A stretch of DNA of 64,000 bases from Mucilaginibacter achroorhodeus (GTDB lineage Bacteria; Bacteroidota; Bacteroidia; Sphingobacteriales; Sphingobacteriaceae): contig NZ_VOEI01000001.1 in NCBI RefSeq assembly GCF_007846095.1, positions 62,001 through 126,000 of the forward strand. Reading direction: 5' to 3'. This document shows positions 45,190-54,169 of this stretch, in pieces (the first letter of the stretch is position 1; each line of letters begins with the position of its first letter). A model generated the notes under the pieces. That model was not told where the DNA came from. It saw only the letters and a program-made list of their open reading frames with translations, and searched no databases. The position numbers and the translations under genes are program-made.

Positions 45190-45882
45190 ATGAACAAAGA
45201 AAATACTCACCTCACCATAGTAACTACGGCCGATGGTTCGAAAACCATACACAACGCGATAGTTGGCGAAAACTACCATTCTAAGCATGGCGCATTACAG
45301 GAAAGCCAGCATGTTTTCCTTAAATCGGGATTGCAACATTTCCTGGATAAAAATCCTTCGGGCGAGGTGTCTGTATTAGAAGTTGGTTTCGGCACGGGGT
45401 TAAATTTCTTGCTCACTGCCGATTACTGTTCAGAACAAAATATCAAGCTCCGTTATACCGGCATAGAGGCCTATCCGCTTACGCCTGACATGATAGCCGA
45501 AACGGGCTATGAAAATTTTGTGGCACCGGCTACCTGGGAAAATTTCATAAGCGATTATCCGGCAGCTTTGGCCGCCCCAAGTCAACTTTTGGAAAACATT
45601 GAACTGGAGATAGCAGTAACACAATTGACGAATTTTTCATCAGGTAAAACTTTTGATGTGATCTACTTTGACGCCTTTGCTGCTATCCACCAGCCCGAAA
45701 TGTGGACGGATGAGGCTATAGCGCATACTTTTAAATTTTTAAAGCCGGGCGGCGTGTTTGTTACCTATGCCATAACCGGCAATTTAAAGCGAAGCGTCAA
45801 AGCATTAGGATTAAAGGTGGAGAAAGCGCCCGGCGCACCCGGCAAACGCGAGATGCTCCGCGCTGTCGCGAGTGTGCAGTAG
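45190..45882 (+). CDS. mnmD: tRNA U34 5-methylaminomethyl-2-thiouridine methyltransferase, MnmD-type
   Basis: A 230-residue SAM-dependent methyltransferase matching the N-terminal half of MnmC. It adds the last methyl group on the wobble uridine of tRNAs for Lys, Glu and Gln. SAM motif I is LEVGFGTGLNFLLTADYC, and the catalytic region is IYFDAFAAIHQPEMWTDEA. It lacks the oxidase half found in full MnmC. The N-terminal GENYHSKHGALQESQHVFLKSGL segment is family-typical. Confidence 0.9.
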   Translation: MNKENTHLTIVTTADGSKTIHNAIVGENYHSKHGALQESQHVFLKSGLQHFLDKNPSGEVSVLEVGFGTGLNFLLTADYCSEQNIKLRYTGIEAYPLTPDMIAETGYENFVAPATWENFISDYPAALAAPSQLLENIELEIAVTQLTNFSSGKTFDVIYFDAFAAIHQPEMWTDEAIAHTFKFLKPGGVFVTYAITGNLKRSVKALGLKVEKAPGAPGKREMLRAVASVQ

Positions 45883-46042
45883 CCAGTGAGCAGTTTTCAG
45901 CTTTGTTTGGTTAGCTGTGGAGGGTACGCTACACACGTCCTTCTCCGCAACTAACTATTAGTGAGCTGTAACTCCACTTCGTTATACTTTATTACCAGTC
46001 ACTATCTGCAAACTACTCACTGATAACTGCCAACTGAATAAG

Positions 46043-46050
46043 TATCTTTG
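46043..46050 (+). promoter_or_regulatory. Candidate -7 element TATCTTTG upstream of mazG
   Basis: TATCTTTG matches TAnnTTTG exactly and ends 17 bp upstream of the mazG ATG. No good -33 element is seen. Confidence 0.4.
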
Positions 46051-46067
46051 TGTAAACACAAAATATT

Positions 46068-46871
46068 ATGGCTTTAACAGCACCAGTTGCATCACATAAC
46101 CCAAGCGGCGCATTTGAGCGCCTGCTTACCATCATGGACGACCTGCGCACCAATTGCCCCTGGGACAAGAAACAAACCCTGGAGAGCCTGCGCCACCTCA
46201 CCATAGAGGAGACTTACGAACTATCAGACGCCATCCTGGCCGCCGACATGACGGAGATAAAAAAAGAGCTTGGCGATATTATGCTGCACATGGTTTTCTA
46301 TGCAAGGATCGCGTCTGAAACCAAAGACTTTGATATTACCGATGTGTTGAACAGCATTTGCGATAAACTGATAAACCGCCATCCGCATATTTACAGCGAT
46401 ACGCATGTGAACGATGAGGCAGACGTTAAACGCAACTGGGAACAGATAAAGCTAAAGGAAGGCAATAAATCGGTTTTGGGTGGTGTACCGGCATCGTTAC
46501 CTGCGCTGGTAAAGGCATCGCGCATACAGGAAAAAGCGCGTGGCGTAGGCTTCGACTGGGAAAATAAAGACCAGGTTTGGGATAAGGTTGAAGAAGAACT
46601 GCAGGAATTTAAAGACGAATTTAACACTGCTGACGAAACCCTTATAGATAAAGAAAAGGCCGAAGGTGAGTTTGGCGACCTGCTGTTCTCACTCATCAAT
46701 TACGCACGCTTCATCAATATCAACCCTGAAGATGCCCTTGAAAAAACCAACCGTAAATTCATTAAACGCTTTCAATATCTCGAAGAAAAAGCCCGCGAGC
46801 ATGGCAAGAACCTGCACGATATGAACCTTGCCGAAATGGACGTTTTTTGGGAAGAGGCAAAAAAAGTTTAA
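46068..46871 (+). CDS. mazG: Nucleoside triphosphate pyrophosphohydrolase MazG
   Basis: A 267-residue full-length MazG that hydrolyses (d)NTPs to NMP and PPi, and cleans damaged nucleotides. Two MazG domains are seen: NCPWDKKQTLESLRHLTIEETYELSDAI with EIKKELGDIMLHMVFYARIA, then the second with VEEELQEFKDEF and EGEFGDLLFSLINYARF. The EExx and ExxD metal residues are intact in both. Confidence 0.95.
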   Translation: MALTAPVASHNPSGAFERLLTIMDDLRTNCPWDKKQTLESLRHLTIEETYELSDAILAADMTEIKKELGDIMLHMVFYARIASETKDFDITDVLNSICDKLINRHPHIYSDTHVNDEADVKRNWEQIKLKEGNKSVLGGVPASLPALVKASRIQEKARGVGFDWENKDQVWDKVEEELQEFKDEFNTADETLIDKEKAEGEFGDLLFSLINYARFININPEDALEKTNRKFIKRFQYLEEKAREHGKNLHDMNLAEMDVFWEEAKKV

Positions 46872-46936
46872 ACGTTTGTTTTTTGTTGTAGCGTTTTCAA
46901 TTTCAATAACGTAATCCAATTTGTAAATCAGTTCAT

Positions 46937-47395
46937 ATGAAAAGATTAAGATACTTGATACCAGTTTTACTGGGTGTGGCCTTAACATCAAGCTGTTTAA
47001 AGGGTAATGATCAACCTGTTACTCCTAACCCTGAAGGTGCTTTCAGCGGCGAGTTCAGGCTGATAAGCAGGAAGCCGGGACAAACAAAAATTGATACTGC
47101 TAAATGCAACATCTCATTGTCGTTAACACAAGCAACGGCATCTTACTCGGTTGGCGGCGACACTTCGAAGATTCATGCAGCCAGCAAAGGTTTATATGGC
47201 ATAAACGGACAAGGCATCGGCTTTGCCGATAAATCGGTACCTGCAACTTTAGCCACTACTAATGCGCCCATCATTAACGGCAAGGCACATTTACATGGCA
47301 CTTATTTATTTGTTTATAACGGCAGCGTTTTACAGATGAAAACCATTATTGGCGATTCGCTGGCATTTGAATACGATCTTAAAAAGATAAACTAA
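46937..47395 (+). CDS. Putative lipoprotein
   Basis: A 152-residue lipoprotein (GVALTSSC, C20). The mature part is beta-rich and contains GEFRLISRKPGQTKIDTAK and KAHLHGTYLFVYNGSVLQMKTI. I do not recognise a family; it resembles lipocalin-like Bacteroidota lipoproteins. It lies 65 bp after mazG and 108 bp before the sigma factor gene, all on one strand. Confidence 0.7.
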   Translation: MKRLRYLIPVLLGVALTSSCLKGNDQPVTPNPEGAFSGEFRLISRKPGQTKIDTAKCNISLSLTQATASYSVGGDTSKIHAASKGLYGINGQGIGFADKSVPATLATTNAPIINGKAHLHGTYLFVYNGSVLQMKTIIGDSLAFEYDLKKIN

Positions 47396-47503
47396 GCTAT
47401 ACATAGCGTACATAACTGCTATTGCACTATTTTTTGAGGCGGCTGTAACGTTTGGGAATTGGAGGCGTACTGTATATTGGCAACTAAGCAGTGTTACAAT
47501 TAA

Positions 47504-48058
47504 ATGCATTTACTTCACCGCATTACTGAGGAAGAGATCGTCAGTAAATGTAAATCTGGCAGTATTAAACACCAGGAGCTCTTATACAAGCAGTTCTATG
47601 GCTACGCTATGGGTGTAAGTATGCGATATAGCCTAAACGAAGACGATGCATTAGAGGTAGTGAACGATGCTTTTATAAAGATATTTAATAACATAACAAC
47701 CTATAATACTGATAAACCTTTTAGGGCCTGGCTGCGCACCATTGTGGTAAACACAGCAATTGACAGGCGGCGTAAGGAGCTAAGGCACCAGGCCAATACA
47801 GATATTGAAGATGCTTACGAGGTTGGCCATAACGCCACCGCTGTTGAAAGCCTAAATGCACAGGATATATTAAAGCTGATGAAGCAATTGCCGCAGATAC
47901 AGCTTACAATTTTTAACATGTACGAAATAGATGGATATAACCATGATGAGATAGGGCAGATATTAAATTTGCCGGCAAGCTCGTCACGGGTGTACCTGAG
48001 CAGGGCGAAGGAAAAGCTCAGGCATCTTTTAACAATCGAATCACGTAACCATGGATGA
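47504..48058 (+). CDS. ECF RNA polymerase sigma factor
   Basis: A 184-residue ECF sigma factor. Region 2 is at about 20-90 (LYKQFYGYAMGVSMRYSLNEDDALEVVNDAFIKIFNNI...FRAWLRTIVVNTAIDRRR), and region 4 at about 125-180 (LPQIQLTIFNMYEIDGYNHDEIGQILNLPASSSRVYLSRAKEKLR). Its 3' end overlaps the next gene by 8 bp, so the two are translationally linked. That partner looks like an anti-sigma-type envelope sensor. Confidence 0.93.
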   Translation: MHLLHRITEEEIVSKCKSGSIKHQELLYKQFYGYAMGVSMRYSLNEDDALEVVNDAFIKIFNNITTYNTDKPFRAWLRTIVVNTAIDRRRKELRHQANTDIEDAYEVGHNATAVESLNAQDILKLMKQLPQIQLTIFNMYEIDGYNHDEIGQILNLPASSSRVYLSRAKEKLRHLLTIESRNHG

Positions 48059-49454
48059 GCAGTTTGACGACAACAGACTAACCAACCGCATACGGGAAGT
48101 GTTCGATAACTACGAGCACCCGTCTGCAGATCATGGTTGGGAACAATTCAGGAAAAAATACCCTGCTGAGGGTAAAGACCGCAAAGTAGCCATGCTTTGG
48201 TGGAGCAGTGCTGCAGCAATAATTTTGCTGATGCTTGGCGTTGGCCTTTGGTTTAAAGGACAGGATAAAACACCGCAAAATAATATCGTTTTAAAACCTG
48301 CTGCTAAACCACTTGAAAAAGATTCGTCAACAAATCTTGTTCAGCCCAACCAAACACCTGCAATGGCAAGCACAGAAACACCGACGGATACAGCTGTTAA
48401 AAAGCCTTACCAAAGTTCGTATGTGCATTCCTTAGCTGCGGGGCCGGTTATGGCTTATCAAGTGAGGCATTATAAGGAAGCTTCAACGTTATCTAATGCA
48501 GAACAGCCTGTTAAAGCTACTGAACCCGAAAATAACCAGGCTAACAATACGCCTGTAAAGGATAACGGTATTGTATATACAACTACTCCAATCGATACGG
48601 TTAAGGCGCAACAGGTACAGCAGCCGCAGCTTTCACAAACAACCAAACCGACGGAGAGTGCAACCCAACAACCGCAGCAAACCACTATCGCGGCCAATAA
48701 CAATACTAAGCGATCAGGCACCATCATGGATATGTTTGAGCGTGAAAAAGGCACGCAAACCGCACAAAGGCAACCAACAGATAAGGGAGATAAAAAAGTT
48801 ACTTTCAGCGTATTTGCTACCACCTATTTCAATTACGCCGAAGGCAGTACCAACCAGGTTAATGCAGGCGCAGGCTTTGCGTCTGATTTCAGGCTGACTA
48901 AAAAGCTTAAGCTATCAACAGGTGTAGCATTGGCGCAAAACTCGCTTAACTACGGCTCTGCCAATACTGCGCCGCAGGCAGCATTTGCTGTGGCTGCTAA
49001 GGCCCCTGTATTAAGGCAAGGAGGTTTCTTCGCCATGTCTGCAGCTTTGCCGGTATTCCGCAATTACAATGTGAGTATGCTGGGTATTGATGTACCTATA
49101 AACTTGAAATATGAATTCAATCCGGATAAAACAGATGCTTTTATCTCTGCTGGTTTAAGCTCTGGAACCTTCTTTAATGAGAATTATACTTACCGTTATA
49201 CTTACAGTAATGGAACTGTGTCTAACGCAGCAGATGCAGGGCAAGACCAAAGCCAGTCGGTACGCGGCAACAGTAATTTCTATTTTGGCAGGCTGCTCAA
49301 CCTATCATTCGGTATAGGTTACCCGATAGGTACCAACAGGCTGATAGTTGAGCCATTTGTAAAATATCCGCTCGGAGGTTTAGGTGCGCAGGATATTCGG
49401 TTTGGATCGGGCGGTGTCAACTTGAAGTTCAGCTTCAAAGGCGGCAGGAGATAA
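48051..49454 (+). CDS. Inner-membrane-anchored protein with C-terminal OM beta-barrel (probable sigma partner)
   Basis: A 467-residue protein. Residues 1-47 are cytosolic and helical (RIREVFDNYEHPSADHGWEQF), residues ~48-68 are one membrane helix, and ~70-235 a Pro/Gln/Thr-rich linker. Residues ~245-467 form an outer-membrane-type beta-barrel with many alternating strands. It overlaps the ECF sigma factor by 8 bp. The N-terminal segment has the position of an anti-sigma domain, so the protein could link sigma activity to the outer membrane across the periplasm. That topology is an inference; similar N-terminal-anchor barrel proteins are common in this family. Confidence 0.8.
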   Translation: MDEQFDDNRLTNRIREVFDNYEHPSADHGWEQFRKKYPAEGKDRKVAMLWWSSAAAIILLMLGVGLWFKGQDKTPQNNIVLKPAAKPLEKDSSTNLVQPNQTPAMASTETPTDTAVKKPYQSSYVHSLAAGPVMAYQVRHYKEASTLSNAEQPVKATEPENNQANNTPVKDNGIVYTTTPIDTVKAQQVQQPQLSQTTKPTESATQQPQQTTIAANNNTKRSGTIMDMFEREKGTQTAQRQPTDKGDKKVTFSVFATTYFNYAEGSTNQVNAGAGFASDFRLTKKLKLSTGVALAQNSLNYGSANTAPQAAFAVAAKAPVLRQGGFFAMSAALPVFRNYNVSMLGIDVPINLKYEFNPDKTDAFISAGLSSGTFFNENYTYRYTYSNGTVSNAADAGQDQSQSVRGNSNFYFGRLLNLSFGIGYPIGTNRLIVEPFVKYPLGGLGAQDIRFGSGGVNLKFSFKGGRR

Positions 49455-49502
49455 GTATAGATAAAGGGTATTTTCGCTATTTTAGAGCGCACTGCATTTT
49501 TA

Positions 49503-49510
49503 TATATTTG
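49503..49510 (+). promoter_or_regulatory. Candidate -7 element TATATTTG upstream of the OM barrel gene
   Basis: TATATTTG fits TAnnTTTG and ends 16 bp before the start codon at 49527. Confidence 0.4.
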
Positions 49511-49526
49511 CGCACTAACTTATCAC

Positions 49527-50225
49527 ATGAAAAGAATTTTATCATCACTCGTATTGTCCTTTTTTTATCTGACAACCCTTGCTCAACAAACAGAATTTTC
49601 CTTTGGTGCTTACAGAACGCTGATGCATTTCTCCGGATCTGGGTCCGCTGGTACAACATCAGTTAGTAGCACCCCTTTTAACCGCCTTGCTAACCCATAT
49701 GGTACAAAAAACGGTAGCAGCTTCGGCTTCTTTATACAAGTCCAGGTAATAAATAAACATAACTTTATTGCAGGTTTACAAGCAGGTACCGATCAATTAA
49801 GAAGCAAGATACAGGTAACAAGATATACAACATCAGCCAGTTGGGATACATATTATGCAAACGGCATAGTAAATCAGGATAATCAATACATAAATGCCAA
49901 TCCTTATGTTGGTTATAGATTTACTTTCGGCAAAATGAGTTTAGATGCTTTAGTAGGTGCGGAGGCCGGTTTTCAGTTGGTTTCAAACATCGAAGGCTTT
50001 GTTAAAAATGAAAATGGACAACAGTATAAAGTTGAATACAGGTTCGATAACCTAAAAACGGATATACGTGCTAAGGCAGGATTTGCTGTGCATTATGATA
50101 GGATCAGCTTAAATGCAAGCTACGCCCATGGCTTTACTGACCACGGCGATGGAACATCGGTTGCCGGTCCACGAGGTGCTTATACCAACGTTTTCAGGTT
50201 TGGAGTAGGCTTCAAAGTATTTTAA
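49527..50225 (+). CDS. Outer-membrane beta-barrel protein
   Basis: A 232-residue porin-like protein. The signal peptide ends near LAQQT, and the mature part is made of alternating strands (FGFFIQVQVINKHNFIAGLQAG, NPYVGYRFTFGKMSLDALVGAEAGFQL, AKAGFAVHYDRISLNASYAHGF) ending GFKVF with a terminal Phe. This is the outer-membrane barrel family of about 8 strands. It lies on the same strand as the sigma gene pair and may belong to its regulon, though it has its own promoter motif. Confidence 0.85.
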   Translation: MKRILSSLVLSFFYLTTLAQQTEFSFGAYRTLMHFSGSGSAGTTSVSSTPFNRLANPYGTKNGSSFGFFIQVQVINKHNFIAGLQAGTDQLRSKIQVTRYTTSASWDTYYANGIVNQDNQYINANPYVGYRFTFGKMSLDALVGAEAGFQLVSNIEGFVKNENGQQYKVEYRFDNLKTDIRAKAGFAVHYDRISLNASYAHGFTDHGDGTSVAGPRGAYTNVFRFGVGFKVF

Positions 50226-50226
50226 A

Positions 50227-51447
50227 TCACTTAAACCGTATTGCCTTAACCGGTGTAATGCGTGTAACCAGCGTTGATGGGATGATCAACACCAGCAGGC
50301 AAATAACCAATGTACCCGCATTAAGCAGAATCACATCCATCCACCGCAATTGTATAGGGATGAACGTCATGTAGTAAGACGATTGGTCGAGCTTTAAGAA
50401 ATGGGTACTTTCCTGGAAAAGTGCCAAACCAACGCCGAACGCATTGCCCAGGAGCAAACCCAAACCTATCAACCAGGCAGCATTATGTAAAAACACTTTT
50501 TGAATAAGCCAGTTTGATGCACCCATGGCCTTAAACATACCTATCATTGATGTACGCTCCAATATCATGATGAGTAGGGCAGATATCATATTGATCACTG
50601 CCACAATAGTCATCAATACCAGCATCACCACGGTGTTAACATCAAGCATGTTCAGCCACTCAAATATGGTTGGATAGTTGTCTAAAACAGTGTAAGATTT
50701 AAGCGTGATAGGTATGCGACTCTCAACGGCTTCTGCAGCAACGGCAATGTCGCCAAAATTCTTAAGTCGAACTTCGTAACCGCCAATCTCCCCTTTTGTC
50801 CAGTTATTAAGGCGGCGCACCAGGTTAAGATCCCCTATCACGAAGGTTTTATCTACTTCCTCTACCCCTACATCAAATACGCCCACAATTTTCAGTTTAC
50901 GCTTGCGCACGGGCTCCTGCACAAAATACATCCACAAGTCGTCGCCTGCTTTAAGTTTGAGGCGATTGGCGGTAGTTTGCGAAATCATGATCTGTTTCAT
51001 CGCTTCGGCAGAGTCTGCAAAGTTCATCACCTTGCCGGCCACCAGGTTACTTTTTAAAAAATTCCAGTTGTAGGTGCTATCTACACCTTTTAAGATAACG
51101 CCTTCTATCTCGTTATTTGCTTTGATGATGCCGGGTTTGGTTGCGTAAGCGTGCACATCGCTAACCAGATCAACCGACTTGATACCCTTTACGTATAAAG
51201 CGCTATCAACAAATGCCGACCGCTCATAAGATACATTGTTGTCAGTTTTAACCACTTGCATATCGCCTGCAAAACCCCTAACCTTTTCCCGTATTTCTTG
51301 TTTAAAACCACGGATAATCGCAATAGAAAGTATCATTACACCAAGGCCCAGCATAATGCCGATAATGGCAATACGCACAATGAGCTTTGAGAATGTGCGT
51401 TTACTTTTAAAAGTTATGCGGTTTGATATAAATGCGGCGAAATTCAA
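50227..51447 (-). CDS. LolC/LolE-type ABC transporter permease
   Basis: A 406-residue FtsX-family permease with one N-terminal and three C-terminal membrane helices (about 25-47, 280-305, 325-350 and 370-395). It also has a periplasmic MacB_PCD-like domain between them. The opening NFAAFISNRITFKSKRTFSK...VRIAIIGI is the LolC/E N-terminus. It appears to use a TTG start at 51447; no ATG exists upstream in frame, and the first internal Met would remove the first helix region. The likely role is extraction of lipoproteins from the inner membrane, with the ATPase elsewhere. Confidence 0.88.
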   Translation of the reverse strand: MNFAAFISNRITFKSKRTFSKLIVRIAIIGIMLGLGVMILSIAIIRGFKQEIREKVRGFAGDMQVVKTDNNVSYERSAFVDSALYVKGIKSVDLVSDVHAYATKPGIIKANNEIEGVILKGVDSTYNWNFLKSNLVAGKVMNFADSAEAMKQIMISQTTANRLKLKAGDDLWMYFVQEPVRKRKLKIVGVFDVGVEEVDKTFVIGDLNLVRRLNNWTKGEIGGYEVRLKNFGDIAVAAEAVESRIPITLKSYTVLDNYPTIFEWLNMLDVNTVVMLVLMTIVAVINMISALLIMILERTSMIGMFKAMGASNWLIQKVFLHNAAWLIGLGLLLGNAFGVGLALFQESTHFLKLDQSSYYMTFIPIQLRWMDVILLNAGTLVICLLVLIIPSTLVTRITPVKAIRFK

Positions 51448-51504
51448 TGTAGAATGTTTTTGTACCTTCGCAAAGATGCGTTTTTACACGTAACATACTG
51501 CCAT

Positions 51505-51512
51505 TAAATTTG
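51505..51512 (+). promoter_or_regulatory. Candidate -7 element TAAATTTG upstream of namZ
   Basis: TAAATTTG fits the TAnnTTTG consensus and ends 15 bp before the namZ start codon. Confidence 0.4.
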
Positions 51513-51527
51513 CTTTAAAAATCAGCT

Positions 51528-52769
51528 ATGAAAGGCATAAAAATATACACGCTCCTGATAACTGCTACCATGCTCACCTGCAGTTGCGACGATTTTGCAC
51601 AGGTAAAAAATACCCCCGGCAAAAGCGAAGCAACAAGCGTTAAAAAGATTACCTACCCCATACTACCCGCGGCCGACCGTACCGAGCTTTACCTGCCCTA
51701 TTTGAAAGGCCGTAAGGTAGGTATGCTTATCAACCAGACATCCATTATCGGCAGCAATAAAAAACCGCTGATAGACAGCCTGATCAAATTAGGTGTAGAT
51801 GTAAAAAAGATCTACGGTCCCGAACATGGCTTTAGGGGTAACGCAAGCGATGGCGCTACGGTTAGTTCTACAAAAGACCCGGTTACAGGTCTGCCCGCTA
51901 TATCCCTGTATGGCAAACACTTTAAGCCAACCAAGGAAGACCTTGCCGGTATTGACCTGATAATATTTGATGTACAGGATGTGGGTACTCGCTTTTACAC
52001 CTACATCTCTACCCTGCATTATGTGATGGAGGCCTGCGCCGAAAACAATATCGAATTGATGATTTTAGACCGGCCAAACCCAAACGGAGTTTACGTTGAC
52101 GGCCCGATATTAGACACAGCAAAATTCAGATCGTTTGTAGGCATGCACCCGATCCCCATTCTCCATGGAATGACGATTGCCGAATATGCCCAGATGATAA
52201 ATGGCGAGGGCTGGTTGAAAAACAAAGTACAGTGCAAGCTAAAAATAGTTAAGGCAGGCAACTATAACCGCAACATGGATTACACATTACCTGTAAATCC
52301 GTCGCCTAATTTAAACACACAGCAATCCATTTTACTTTATCCGCATATTTGCTTTTTTGAGGGTACAAAGCTAAGCCTCGGCCGTGGCACATTATTCCCG
52401 TTCCAGGTAATAGGCAGCCCAAAACTGAAGGATAAATATGATTTTTCATTTAAGCCTGTGAGCATACCCGGCATGAGCGATAACCCGCCATTAAAAGATA
52501 CTGTTTGCTACGGCCTCGACCTCAAAAATTACAATATGCAAACCATCCGCAAAAGCGGAAAACTTAACTTGGCCTGGATAATTGATATGTACAAGATCTA
52601 CCCGGATAAAGAGCATTTCTTCACGGCCTACTTTAATAAGTTGGCCGGCAATGCCGAGCTGAGAAAGCAGATAACCGATGGGAAGACCGAAGCGGAGATA
52701 CGCCAAACCTGGGAGCCTGGTTTAATTAAATTTAAAGCTACACGCAGTAAATACTTACTATACAACTAA
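51528..52769 (+). CDS. namZ: Exo-beta-N-acetylmuramidase NamZ (DUF1343, GH171-type)
   Basis: A 413-residue lipoprotein or exported protein (MLTCSC, C18/C20) with a DUF1343 domain. The family includes NamZ, which releases terminal N-acetylmuramic acid from peptidoglycan fragments during cell-wall recycling. Conserved segments are KIYGPEHGFRGNASDGATV, LIIFDVQDVGTRFYTYISTLHYVMEA, LDRPNPNGVYVDGPIL and LSLGRGTLFPFQVIG. The length is normal. The catalytic glutamate region (GPEHG) is intact. fmt follows 17 bp later on the same strand. Confidence 0.88.
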   Translation: MKGIKIYTLLITATMLTCSCDDFAQVKNTPGKSEATSVKKITYPILPAADRTELYLPYLKGRKVGMLINQTSIIGSNKKPLIDSLIKLGVDVKKIYGPEHGFRGNASDGATVSSTKDPVTGLPAISLYGKHFKPTKEDLAGIDLIIFDVQDVGTRFYTYISTLHYVMEACAENNIELMILDRPNPNGVYVDGPILDTAKFRSFVGMHPIPILHGMTIAEYAQMINGEGWLKNKVQCKLKIVKAGNYNRNMDYTLPVNPSPNLNTQQSILLYPHICFFEGTKLSLGRGTLFPFQVIGSPKLKDKYDFSFKPVSIPGMSDNPPLKDTVCYGLDLKNYNMQTIRKSGKLNLAWIIDMYKIYPDKEHFFTAYFNKLAGNAELRKQITDGKTEAEIRQTWEPGLIKFKATRSKYLLYN

Positions 52770-52786
52770 GCCAAACACTACTTGAT

Positions 52787-53704
52787 ATGAGAATTGTTTT
52801 TATGGGCACACCTGCCTTCGCCGTTGCTTCCTTAGATGCTTTACTTACCGCTGGCTGTGATCTTGTTGGCGTGGTTACAGCTCCAGATAAACCTGCAGGC
52901 CGCGGACAAAAGGTAAGCGAATCTGCTGTGAAACAATATGCGGTAGCCAACGGCTTAAAAGTGTTGCAGCCCGAAAAACTGAAAAGCTCTGAATTTATTG
53001 CAGACTTAAAAACACTGAAAGCTGACTTGCAGGTAGTAGTAGCCTTTAGGATGCTGCCAGAGGTGGTTTGGAATATGCCGCCTAAAGGCACCATAAATCT
53101 GCACGCTTCATTGTTACCGCAATACCGAGGTGCGGCACCAATCAACTGGGTAATCATCAACGGCGAAAAAGAAACCGGGGTAACTACTTTTTTTCTGAAA
53201 CATGACATAGATACCGGTGATGTGCTATTTACCGAAAAGGTAACGCTTACCGGCTCTGAAACAGCAGGCGAACTGCATGATCGGCTCATGAATAAAGGCG
53301 CAGGCTTATTGGTAAAAACTGTTAAAGCGGTTGAAAGTAACAAGTACAACGAGCATCCACAAGAGCAATTGGCGGCAGGTATTGATCTGAAACATGCCCC
53401 TAAGATTTTCAAAGATGATTGCCGGATAGATTTTAACCAACCGGCAGAGCAGGTGTATAATCTTATCCGTGGCTTAAGTCCATCGCCGGTAGCATATACC
53501 ATGTTAAACGATAAAGTGCTGAAGATCTACAATGCCAGCTATGAACAAGGTGAGCCGGGTATATCGGCAGGCGGCTTTGTCACCAATCATAAAAACAACT
53601 TAAAATTTGCCACCAAAGATGGTTTCATCAGCGTAACCGATGTACAACTCGAGGGCAAAAAGCGAATGAGCATTGAGGAGTTTTTACGTGGTGTGAGGTT
53701 GTAG
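52787..53704 (+). CDS. fmt: Methionyl-tRNA formyltransferase
   Basis: A 305-residue Fmt that formylates initiator Met-tRNA using 10-formyl-THF. The N-terminal domain has IVFMGTPAFAVASLDAL, VVTAPDKPAGRGQKV, the catalytic ASLLPQYRGAAPINW, and GVTTFFLKHDIDTGDVL; the C-terminal OB-like domain ends EEFLRGVRL. The IS200-like gene begins 3 bp after its stop. Confidence 0.95.
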   Translation: MRIVFMGTPAFAVASLDALLTAGCDLVGVVTAPDKPAGRGQKVSESAVKQYAVANGLKVLQPEKLKSSEFIADLKTLKADLQVVVAFRMLPEVVWNMPPKGTINLHASLLPQYRGAAPINWVIINGEKETGVTTFFLKHDIDTGDVLFTEKVTLTGSETAGELHDRLMNKGAGLLVKTVKAVESNKYNEHPQEQLAAGIDLKHAPKIFKDDCRIDFNQPAEQVYNLIRGLSPSPVAYTMLNDKVLKIYNASYEQGEPGISAGGFVTNHKNNLKFATKDGFISVTDVQLEGKKRMSIEEFLRGVRL

Positions 53705-53707
53705 GTT

Positions 53708-54169
53708 ATGAGTAATACTTACTCACAGCTTTACATCCATATCGTATTTGCCGTTAAAAATCGACATGCTCTATTAAGCGATGCATGGGCAGAACGTTTA
53801 AGATTGTACATTACTGCAACAGTACAGAATAACGGGCATAAAATGCTTTGCATCAATCACATGCCAGATCATGTTCACATGCTTATCGGTCTAAATCCGG
53901 CGCAATCAATTTCTGATTTGATGCGATTGGTAAAAGGTGATTCGTCCGAATGGATCAACAAAGAAAGATTGACATCTTCTAAGTTTCAATGGCAGGAAGG
54001 CTACGGCGCTTTCAGCTATAGTAAATCACAAATAGACAATGTAGTTAAATACATTATCAATCAGCAGGAACATCATAAAAAGGTTACTTTCTTAGAGGAA
54101 TACATTAAGCTGCTTGACAACTTTGGTGTATCTTACGATGAGCGATATATCTTTAAGGAGCCTATTTAA
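53708..54169 (+). CDS. IS200/REP-associated (RAYT-like) single-domain Y1 transposase
   Basis: A 153-residue HUH-type Y1 transposase. The HUH motif is H55-V-H57 (PDHVHMLIG), and the catalytic tyrosine is Y115 in VVKYIINQQ. The core IHIVFAVKNRHALL and WQEGYGAFSYSKSQID regions are typical of IS200/RAYT proteins. No tnpB or clear IS ends were seen. It begins 3 bp after fmt and is followed at once by a dense array of palindromic repeats, as in RAYT-REP pairs. The gene looks intact rather than decayed. Confidence 0.88.
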   Translation: MSNTYSQLYIHIVFAVKNRHALLSDAWAERLRLYITATVQNNGHKMLCINHMPDHVHMLIGLNPAQSISDLMRLVKGDSSEWINKERLTSSKFQWQEGYGAFSYSKSQIDNVVKYIINQQEHHKKVTFLEEYIKLLDNFGVSYDERYIFKEPI

